A stretch of DNA of 12,440 nucleotides from Chloroflexota bacterium (GTDB lineage Bacteria; Chloroflexota; Anaerolineae; Anaerolineales; UBA11858). Positions 1 to 5,098 of this stretch are shown here, piece after piece. Positions within the stretch are counted from its first letter, which is position 1; every line of letters starts with the position of its first letter. A model generated the notes under the pieces. The model was not told the origin of the DNA. It worked only from the letters and a program-made list of their open reading frames with translations, and did not search any database. The stretch covers positions 1-12,440 of the forward strand of contig DAOUWT010000055.1 in the NCBI GenBank assembly GCA_030666985.1, given 5' to 3'. Both the position numbers and the translations under genes were made by a program.

Positions 1-42
1 AAATAATTCGTTTTGAAGGCTTGCTGACTTTTTCTTTTGTTT

Positions 43-51
43 TGGTATACT
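43..51 (+). promoter_or_regulatory. possible extended -10 promoter
   Basis: TATACT at 46-51 matches five of six bases of the sigma-70 -10 consensus and is preceded by TGG (43-45), an extended -10 signature. TTGCTG at 21-26 is a possible -35 but lies 19 nt away, which is long. It could drive the small membrane-protein gene at 151. The rest of 1-150 shows nothing I can name. Confidence 0.25.
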
Positions 52-150
52 TTCGTTGAGGCATAATTGACTAATCCCGTGGTTGTTTTTGGTTAATTTT
101 GCCTCATTTTACCTGAAACCACAAAATCCGTTAGAACCAGCAAAAAATTA

Positions 151-486
151 ATGGACGCTATCCAAAAACGCCACAGTGTGTGGGTTTATGTGAGTCTGGT
201 GGGATTGGTACTCACCGGCTTGCTCCAAGCTAACCGTTCCTCAGCATTTCTGGGATTGTTTAGTTTTGGCAATGCTTATTCTGCTGCCTTGACAATCAAG
301 CATATTTTGGTCATAGCGATGATTGCCATTGCCCTGTACCGCAGTCTGGCCCTGGGAGGGGCATCTACCCCATCCCAAGAAAAGTTGAAAGCCGCTTTGA
401 TGATACTTAACATCATATTCGGTGTCAGTATTTTGCTGCTCAGTGGATTTACGGTTGCGCTCTCATCCGGGATGCCCCTAGTGTAG
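151..486 (+). CDS. small three-helix membrane protein, possible 5'-truncated CopD-like protein
   Basis: This 111-residue protein has three hydrophobic helices, at about residues 10-27, 49-68 and 81-106. The stretch around helix 2 (IKHILVIAMIAIALYRSLAL) and the preceding short polar loop resemble the second half of copper-resistance CopD-type membrane proteins, which are normally much longer. No Shine-Dalgarno sequence precedes the ATG at 151. The frame stays open only back to 97, and the added residues are not membrane-like. It may therefore be the surviving 3' part of a larger gene, or a genuine small protein translated from a weak site. The methyltransferase begins 49 nt downstream on the same strand. 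The membrane location is well supported; the family assignment is tentative and copper handling is not demonstrated. Confidence 0.5.
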   Translation: MDAIQKRHSVWVYVSLVGLVLTGLLQANRSSAFLGLFSFGNAYSAALTIKHILVIAMIAIALYRSLALGGASTPSQEKLKAALMILNIIFGVSILLLSGFTVALSSGMPLV

Positions 487-535
487 TAAAAATTGGGATG
501 GCAGAATACCAAGACGATGAAGGACTTGATATTAC

Positions 536-1153
536 ATGAAAGAAGATTATAGTTTCTCGGCGACTATTTACGATCCTATGCTGTACTTAGCTCTTAAGTC
601 CATAAGACTAGCCGTGATGAACGAGCTTTTGGAGTACAAAGATAAAGCGATTTTAGATTTATGTTGTGGCACTGGTAATCAGCTTAAATTGCTATCAAAA
701 AATGGGTTCAAAGACCTCCATTGTCTTGATATTTCTGAAGCAATGTTGAGAGTAGCCCAAAAAAATGGGTGCCCGATAAAGATTTATCATGAGGACGCTA
801 CAAAAACCGCTTTTGATGATGCCTCATTCGACATTGTCATGATCAGTTTCGCAGTCCACGAAAAAGATAGGAATACTCAAGAAAAGTTAATAGAAGAAGC
901 TCGCAGGCTTATCAAGGAAGACGGTTTTATCCTTATAGTTGATTTTGTTTTTGATGATAAAACGACAATACTTGGTAAAATGGGCATCACTTTAATTGAA
1001 CGTATGGCCGGCGGAGAACACTACAATAATTTTAAAGGATATATCCAAAATAATGGCTTGGCAAGTTTGGTAGAAAAAGGCAAGCTTAAACTTGTCAAAG
1101 ACAGCCGTAAGGCATTTAATGGAGTGACGGTCTCAAAATATCAAAAGAGATAG
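536..1153 (+). CDS. class I SAM-dependent methyltransferase
   Basis: This 205-residue protein has the Rossmann methyltransferase signature. Motif I is LDLCCGTGNQ (residues 40-49), the acidic end of strand 2 is CLDIS (63-67), and an acidic-residue motif DA (87-88) may contact the adenine. The post-II strand is FDIVMISFAVHEK (98-110) and the post-III strand is DGFILIVDF (129-137). This pattern is of the UbiE/Methyltransf_11 or _25 type and should transfer a methyl group from SAM to an unknown small molecule. The ATG at 536 is chosen because GAAGGA (519-524) lies 11 nt upstream. The gene is clearly more A+T-rich than threonine synthase or the kinase fusion, so recent acquisition is possible. Neighbours give no clue to the substrate, so no gene symbol is given. 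Confidence 0.85.
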   Translation: MKEDYSFSATIYDPMLYLALKSIRLAVMNELLEYKDKAILDLCCGTGNQLKLLSKNGFKDLHCLDISEAMLRVAQKNGCPIKIYHEDATKTAFDDASFDIVMISFAVHEKDRNTQEKLIEEARRLIKEDGFILIVDFVFDDKTTILGKMGITLIERMAGGEHYNNFKGYIQNNGLASLVEKGKLKLVKDSRKAFNGVTVSKYQKR

Positions 1154-1260
1154 AGCGGACGTATCTTCAGATTAGACCCTCCCAAGGAACCAAAAGAATT
1201 ACACAGAGATACACAGACGCTTTATTTGCTACAGCAACCCCGCCGCAAAAATGACTTCAT

Positions 1261-1344
1261 AATCCCCAATATCTAATCCCCAATATCTAATCCCCAATAT
1301 CTAATCCCCAATATCTAATCCCCAATATCTAATCCCCAATATCT
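1261..1344. repeat. perfect 14-bp tandem repeat, 6 copies
   Basis: The unit AATCCCCAATATCT is repeated six times without a mismatch, followed by a partial AATATC copy (1345-1350). There are no spacers. The array ends 3 nt before the complement of the threonine synthase stop codon (1354-1356). The rest of the gap from 1154 to 1260 contains no gene and no clear terminator. Confidence 0.97.
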
Positions 1345-1353
1345 AATATCTTG

Positions 1354-2679
1354 CTACCGAATCGCCCGATTAATGGCATCATTGACCGCGCCCAAATCAG
1401 CGGAGAGTTCCAGCGGGGGATTCCCGTATCTGGTTTCGACGCCGCTTAGGGCATTCTCGTGATAATTGACTTTGAAATCCGTGAACTTGAGTCCGTGCGC
1501 TGTAGAAATTACCACAACGCGGTCATCGGGGGTCATCTCGCCGCGTTCTACCATTTTGAAGAGAACTCCCAGGGCCACTCCCGTTTGGGGACAGGTATAA
1601 AGCCCGGTTCGGTCGGCACGGGCGGAGGCGTTGGCAAGCTCATCCTCGCTGGCTTGGTCAACCACGCCGTCAAAAGCTCTCAAGACCTTGACCGCACGCT
1701 CATAGCTCACCGGTGCTCCAATTTGAATGGCCGAGGCTGATGTCGTTTGCGCTTCCACTGAAACGTATTCCTTGAAGCCGGTTTTATAACTCAAATAAAG
1801 GGGGTTAGCGTTGGCCGCTTGAGCGCAGGCAATCCGTGGCAGGCTGTTTATTAGGCCCAACTCCCGCATCATCAACAAACCCCGTCCCAGTGCGCTTACG
1901 TTGCCCAAGTTCCCGGCCGGGATAATGATCCAATCGGGCACTTCCCAGCCAAATTGTTGCACTATCTCAATCCCAATGGATTTTTGCCCCTCGATGCGGA
2001 GAGAGTTCATTGAGTTAGCCAAATAAATTGTGGGATCAGCGGTCAGCGCCTGGACAATGGACATGCAGCCGTCAAAGTCTGTGTCTAGGGATAGAACCAA
2101 GGCCCCGTTGGCGATTGGTTGGACAAGTTGGGCGGTGGATACCTTGCCCCGTGGCAGGAGGATCACCGAGGGGATGCCTGCCGCCGCGGCGTAAGCGGCC
2201 AACGCAGCGGAGGTGTCTCCCGTTGAGGCAGCGGCCACGGCGCGGATGGGCTTGCCATCCGCCAGCATTTGATTGACTGCCGAGACCAGCACGGTCATCC
2301 CCAAGTCTTTGAATGAACCTGTGTGGCTGTTACCGCATTGCTTGACCCACAAATCGGGCACGCCGATTTCCGCTCCAAGCTGACGCGCCCAGAATAAATT
2401 GGTGTGCCCCTCGTACATAGAAACGATGTTCTCATTATTTATCTGCGGAAGAATCCATTCCTTTTTGCCCCAAATCCCGCTCCCGTAAGGCCATTGGTTG
2501 GAGCGTGTGCGTTCGTCAAAGAGCGACTTCCATTTTTCAGAGCTGCGGTCTTTCAAAGCCTCTATATCGTGTTCAACATCTAGCAATCCCCCACATTTTT
2601 CGCAGTGATAGATCACGTCGTAAATCGAATATTGAGTCCCGCAGCCACGGGTACATTCTAGCCAGCTATGATATGTCAT
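1354..2679 (-). CDS. thrC: threonine synthase
   Basis: This PLP enzyme converts O-phosphohomoserine to threonine and phosphate, the last step of threonine synthesis. With the ATG at 2679 it has 441 residues. An N-terminal zinc-ribbon-like cluster has Cys9, Cys13, Cys26 and Cys29. The PLP-lysine motif is HTGSFKDLG, with Lys124. ASTGDTSAA (151-159) and PAGNLGN (254-260) are the substrate- and PLP-phosphate-binding loops of the fold type II family. An upstream in-frame TTG (2700) would add seven residues, but the ATG gives a normal N-terminus that leads directly into the ribbon. The start overlaps the end of the aspartic-protease gene by 14 nt, so the two are probably translationally coupled in one operon. 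The 3' end meets a 14-bp tandem repeat. Cysteate synthase-like relatives share this fold, but the zinc ribbon and motifs favour ThrC. Confidence 0.93.
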   Translation of the reverse strand: MTYHSWLECTRGCGTQYSIYDVIYHCEKCGGLLDVEHDIEALKDRSSEKWKSLFDERTRSNQWPYGSGIWGKKEWILPQINNENIVSMYEGHTNLFWARQLGAEIGVPDLWVKQCGNSHTGSFKDLGMTVLVSAVNQMLADGKPIRAVAAASTGDTSAALAAYAAAAGIPSVILLPRGKVSTAQLVQPIANGALVLSLDTDFDGCMSIVQALTADPTIYLANSMNSLRIEGQKSIGIEIVQQFGWEVPDWIIIPAGNLGNVSALGRGLLMMRELGLINSLPRIACAQAANANPLYLSYKTGFKEYVSVEAQTTSASAIQIGAPVSYERAVKVLRAFDGVVDQASEDELANASARADRTGLYTCPQTGVALGVLFKMVERGEMTPDDRVVVISTAHGLKFTDFKVNYHENALSGVETRYGNPPLELSADLGAVNDAINRAIR

Positions 2680-3061
2680 TATGTTGAACCGCCATTTCAA
2701 ATGTCAAGTCAGGGCCATTTAGATTGATGTAAAAGTGATTTAGAATATCACGGCCGAGTAGAACGTAATATTCAGGAATGGTAATCACTTCAATGTGCCG
2801 AACACGGGCTTGGGGCAATTCTAGTCCTACGATGTATGTAGGGATTGTCTCTTCTTGTGAGTTGTAGCCAGAGATGAGTATTTCGCTTGCAGGTTCTAAA
2901 TCTAATTCCTCTACAACCTTGGCAGGTATAGCAGAAATATCGGCTCCTGTATCTAGTTGGCCGTTAATTTCTGTGTGTGATTGAGATAATTCTGGTAGAG
3001 TAATTTTGAGTGTAAGAACAGGTGCGGGGGGAGAATATTGTTTGTTGTAGGAGTAAATCAT
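2666..3061 (-). CDS. retropepsin-like (clan AA) aspartic protease, single domain
   Basis: This 131-residue protein has the retropepsin active-site motif INGQLDTGADIS, with catalytic Asp37 in DTGA. It also has the second conserved element LLGRDIL (101-107), seen near the C-terminus of single-lobe aspartic proteases. With only one D-T-G, it would need to homodimerise to form an active site, as viral retropepsins do. It has no signal peptide or membrane helix, so it is probably cytoplasmic. Its ATG overlaps the stop of the upstream DUF5678 gene as ATGA (4 nt), and its own end overlaps threonine synthase. It is therefore the middle gene of a coupled unit. Its substrate is unknown; the adjacent Phd-like protein is a reasonable guess for a partner. 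Nothing around it looks like a retroelement. Confidence 0.85.
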   Translation of the reverse strand: MIYSYNKQYSPPAPVLTLKITLPELSQSHTEINGQLDTGADISAIPAKVVEELDLEPASEILISGYNSQEETIPTYIVGLELPQARVRHIEVITIPEYYVLLGRDILNHFYINLNGPDLTFEMAVQHNDIS

Positions 3062-3468
3062 TGTCGGGCTACCCGCCGATGTGGGAAACGGTAGACGCGT
3101 GGTTTATCTGTTACCCACTGTACATACATAGACACTTGCCCGAAGCGTTCGCGTACTCGGTCAATAATCTTGATTTTGTCATTTCCCACCTCAACAACCT
3201 TGCCCCCTACCACCGCGACGCACTTACCGTGATATTTTGCTAGCAAATTGGGTTTCATCTTTTCAAAAGCAGCCTTTTCACGCTCAAAGCCGCTGCTTTT
3301 CTCTTGTTTGGCAGGCTTAAGAGAGCTTGCTTGAGCTAAAGATTCGTCGTCTGTTTCCAATTGATGTTGCCATGAGCGGTAAAGGTCTATTGGTATCAAA
3401 ACAGCGACAGGGTTCTCCTGTTCTCCGATAAAGACAGGTTCTTTGACAACCATATTTTTTACAGTCAT
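3058..3468 (-). CDS. Phd-like N-terminus plus DUF5678 domain protein
   Basis: This 136-residue protein starts at the ATG at 3468, which follows a near-perfect AGGAGGTC ribosome-binding site. An in-frame ATG at 3489 lies upstream of that site and is rejected. Residues 1-36 (VKEPVFIGEQENPVAVLIPI) look like the short beta-alpha opening of Phd/YefM-type antitoxins. A polar linker (about 37-60) follows. Residues 62-118 (AAFEKMKPNLLAKYHGKCVA, then a V-x-G core) resemble DUF5678, a small domain of unknown function. It is the first gene of a unit with the aspartic protease (ATGA overlap) and threonine synthase. The family assignment is from memory of the motif, and the function is unknown. An antitoxin or protease-partner role is only suggested by the N-terminus and the coupling. 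Confidence 0.75.
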   Translation of the reverse strand: MTVKNMVVKEPVFIGEQENPVAVLIPIDLYRSWQHQLETDDESLAQASSLKPAKQEKSSGFEREKAAFEKMKPNLLAKYHGKCVAVVGGKVVEVGNDKIKIIDRVRERFGQVSMYVQWVTDKPRVYRFPHRRVARQ

Positions 3469-3473
3469 AGTTT

Positions 3474-3481
3474 GACCTCCT
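3474..3481 (-). promoter_or_regulatory. strong Shine-Dalgarno AGGAGGTC
   Basis: On the minus strand AGGAGGTC is followed by AAACT and then the ATG at 3468. This near-ideal site decides the start of the DUF5678 gene against the upstream ATG at 3489. Confidence 0.9.
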
Positions 3482-3487
3482 GATTTC

Positions 3488-3515
3488 ATTTTACACGATA
3501 GTACCTGGAACGCAA
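3488..3515 (-). promoter_or_regulatory. possible sigma-70 promoter for the DUF5678-protease-thrC unit
   Basis: On the minus strand, TTGCGT (3515-3510) and TAAAAT (3493-3488) are separated by 16 nt. The -10 matches five of six consensus bases and the -35 is weaker. A start of transcription about 7 nt downstream would leave a very short leader carrying the Shine-Dalgarno site. No T-box or attenuator fits in this gap. Confidence 0.35.
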
Positions 3516-3524
3516 GACTATTAT

Positions 3525-3562
3525 TTCACGCATCACTCATCACTCTTTACTCGTCACTCTCC
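3525..3562. repeat. degenerate heptamer-like repeat array R1
   Basis: Units such as CACGCATCACTCATCACTC repeat imperfectly. The array overlaps the stop codon (3554-3556) of the minus-strand HAD-like frame and occupies most of the gap before the DUF5678 gene. Confidence 0.75.
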
Positions 3563-4267
3563 CACTATGTGCGTCTCTACTCGATGGATGGGCAACATTC
3601 CCTGTTTCGCCTCCTCATTTCTCGGAACCGAGACCTCTGTCCTTGGGACTGAGGCCTCATCAGGCTTGTCGGAGAGGCCAAATAGCAACGCTCCTTGCTT
3701 TTTCCAGCGCAGAGCTGCGGCGCGAACTTCTTGAGTGATGACGATTTCATTGGCGAGCAAAGTGTCCACAGGGGCGTTTGGCTCCAAGTGCCCCATGCGG
3801 GCCAGCGTGGCACGATACTCATTATATCGGAAGGCCTTGAACGGGGTGGGGTCGCCCTCTTGGACTCTGGTGTAGACGCTTTTGTGAATCTCTCCCAGGG
3901 AGCGGGGGAGTTTATCTATCTCTTCGTTGACCTCAGTGATGAATTGCTTGAAGGATGTCATTTCTTCGGAACGCACCCGCTTGACCAATGCCTCCAATTT
4001 GTATAAACCACTCCCCAGGATCAGGCAAATATAGGCCAAATAATCTTGATTGTCGGTCATAAAGGGGTGAAATTCGGTCTGATTGAGTACATCATAAGCA
4101 GCCTGGAAATTAGCCGCACTAAAATCATCTCCCAGCAAATCTTCCACCGTACTGCGCACAGCGGCAACGCGAGCTTGGTTGATGACGTGGTCATTGCGCC
4201 CCCGCGCTCCCAGGGCCGTTTTATCAATATCAACAATGATGGCCGTTTGCTCGTCGATGGGGAAATT
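3554..4267 (-). CDS. HAD-like protein, second half (motifs I and II), separated from its first half by an in-frame TAA
   Basis: This frame continues without shift from the 4268-4705 reading frame, directly after its TAA. It encodes 237 residues. It opens with AIIVDIDKTALGARGRND, a clear HAD motif I (DxDxT; Asp159, Asp161 and Thr163 in whole-frame numbering). About 180 mostly helical residues follow, including HPFMTDNQDY, and look like a C1-type cap. Then ALLFGLSDKPDEA is a good motif II, with Ser345. A small internal duplication (SVPRTE/SVPRNE) precedes the end. No ATG, GTG or TTG lies before motif I. The first conventional start, GTG at 4159, would delete motif I. Translation must therefore use readthrough, a rare ATC/ATT start, or not occur. 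The gene may be a nonsense pseudogene. Strand and frame are sure; expression is not. Confidence 0.65.
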   Translation of the reverse strand, partial: NFPIDEQTAIIVDIDKTALGARGRNDHVINQARVAAVRSTVEDLLGDDFSAANFQAAYDVLNQTEFHPFMTDNQDYLAYICLILGSGLYKLEALVKRVRSEEMTSFKQFITEVNEEIDKLPRSLGEIHKSVYTRVQEGDPTPFKAFRYNEYRATLARMGHLEPNAPVDTLLANEIVITQEVRAAALRWKKQGALLFGLSDKPDEASVPRTEVSVPRNEEAKQGMLPIHRVETHIVGE

Positions 4268-4705
4268 TTACTCCTGGCAGTAGGCTTCAAAGTCGGTGAT
4301 AGCTCCCCAGCGTTGGGCTAAATACAGTGTGCCGCCCTCTTTTTCTACGATTTCTGGGGGGGATAAAGGGGGGGTCTCGGAGGCGATGAAAGCTATCCCC
4401 GGCCAATTGCCGGCCCGGGCAATGTTGATGAATGCGGTGCCATCGTTCAGGCGTGTGTCGCCAATGTACAGCAGCCGCTTGATGGGGGTATCTGTGCCAT
4501 CTAACACCTTGGCAGCCTTGAGAATCTCGACGATGACGCGGGCATAAGCCGCTTGGCTCTTGCGCGGCGTCACCCCAGCAGGGACACCGGCCCGCTCACG
4601 GATATCGTCCAGGGCTGGCAGACGCTCATCAAGGGGGATTAAGTTTCGGAAGATGACAAAATCTTCCAGAAATTCGCTAATAGTGGATTGGCCGTAGGTT
4701 TTCAT
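4268..4705 (-). CDS. HAD-like protein, first half (motifs III and IV)
   Basis: This 145-residue frame starts at the ATG at 4705, preceded by a strong AGGAG site (4712-4716, 6-nt spacing). Its second half reads like the C-terminal half of a HAD phosphatase. RKSQAAYARVIVEIL offers a motif III lysine (Lys49). RLLYIGDTRLNDGTAF is a good motif IV with Asp83 and Asp88. INIARAGNWPGIAFI follows, as in the usual AG-x-x-x-I strand. There is no DxDxT nucleophile motif in this part. It lies after the TAA at 4268-4270, in the same frame. The sequence runs smoothly across the stop (DFEAYCQE, stop, NFPIDEQTA), so the two halves look like one 383-codon gene. A C-to-T change of CAA (Gln) would explain the stop. 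Alternatively the two halves are made separately and assemble. Confidence 0.7.
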   Translation of the reverse strand: MKTYGQSTISEFLEDFVIFRNLIPLDERLPALDDIRERAGVPAGVTPRKSQAAYARVIVEILKAAKVLDGTDTPIKRLLYIGDTRLNDGTAFINIARAGNWPGIAFIASETPPLSPPEIVEKEGGTLYLAQRWGAITDFEAYCQE

Positions 4706-4718
4706 AGTTTTCTCCTGA

Positions 4719-4790
4719 AAATGAAACGTAAAACGTGAAACGTGATGGCGTGAAAACGTAAAGAGTGATGAGTAAAGAGTAAAACGTAAA
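4719..4790. repeat. degenerate heptamer-like repeat array R2
   Basis: Units of the type CGTAAAA, CGTGAAA, CGTGATG and AGAGTGATGAG run in one orientation immediately upstream of the HAD-like gene's ribosome-binding site. Positions 4757-4790 recur exactly at 4932-4965. Confidence 0.8.
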
Positions 4791-5024
4791 TTTTCGCTAC
4801 CCCGTTAGAGGTGCGCTGCACTTGTAGTCCAAAGTGCATTGCACCTCGAATGACCGCAATTCTCCGCTGTACCGCTCGGTTACAAACCTTCGCTATCCAT
4901 TTGGGCGGCGTGAAAACGTGAAGACGTGAAACGTAAAGAGTGATGAGTAAAGAGTAAAACGTAAACCTTCGCTATCCTGTCAGAGGTGTGCCGCATCGCT
5001 CGGTTACAAACCTTCGCTATCCAT
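4757..5024. repeat. duplicated intergenic segment (34-bp and 28-bp exact direct repeats)
   Basis: A 34-bp segment at 4757-4790 is identical to 4932-4965. A 28-bp segment at 4873-4900 (beginning CGCTCGGTTACAAACC) is identical to 4997-5024. The order in both copies is repeat array, TTCGCTA-type junction, then the CGGTTACAAACC block. The second copy is shorter between the blocks. This looks like an imperfect duplication of one repeat-plus-spacer unit. It fills most of the 369-bp gene-free stretch 4706-5074, where I see no coding sequence or clear terminator. Confidence 0.85.
4907..4965. repeat. degenerate heptamer-like repeat array R3
   Basis: CGTGAAAA, CGTGAAGA, CGTGAAA and CGTAAAG units lie in the same orientation as array R2. 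This array is the second copy of the duplicated intergenic segment. Confidence 0.8.
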
Positions 5025-5030
5025 ATTGAG

Positions 5031-5098
5031 TACTACGCACCACGCAACACGCACCACGCATCACTCATCACGCATCACGCATCACTCTTCACTATCAC
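5031..5098. repeat. degenerate heptamer-like repeat array R4
   Basis: CACGCAA, CACGCAC and CACGCAT units repeat imperfectly and in the opposite orientation to R2 and R3. The array runs through the stop codon (5075-5077) of the homoserine dehydrogenase-aspartate kinase gene, so the last residues KSDA of that protein are encoded by the repeat. Confidence 0.85.

Noticed and set aside
1261..1344. CRISPR array
   Set aside because: The 14-bp units are directly adjacent with no spacers, are far too short, and no cas gene is nearby.
2028..2276. Plus-strand open frame inside threonine synthase
   Set aside because: It is arginine- and proline-rich shadow sequence opposite well-conserved threonine synthase motifs.
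2680..2700. TTG start for threonine synthase at 2700
   Set aside because: The ATG at 2679 gives a normal N-terminus just before the zinc ribbon. The TTG would only add residues encoded in the overlapping protease gene.
2666..3061. Retroelement, suggested by the retropepsin-like motif
   Set aside because: No reverse transcriptase, integrase or terminal repeat is present. Single-domain clan AA proteases are common stand-alone bacterial genes.
3554..4159. GTG at 4159 as the true start of an independent 201-residue gene
   Set aside because: It would remove the DIDKT motif, which lies in frame just upstream, and it has no convincing ribosome-binding site. It remains possible as a remnant product.
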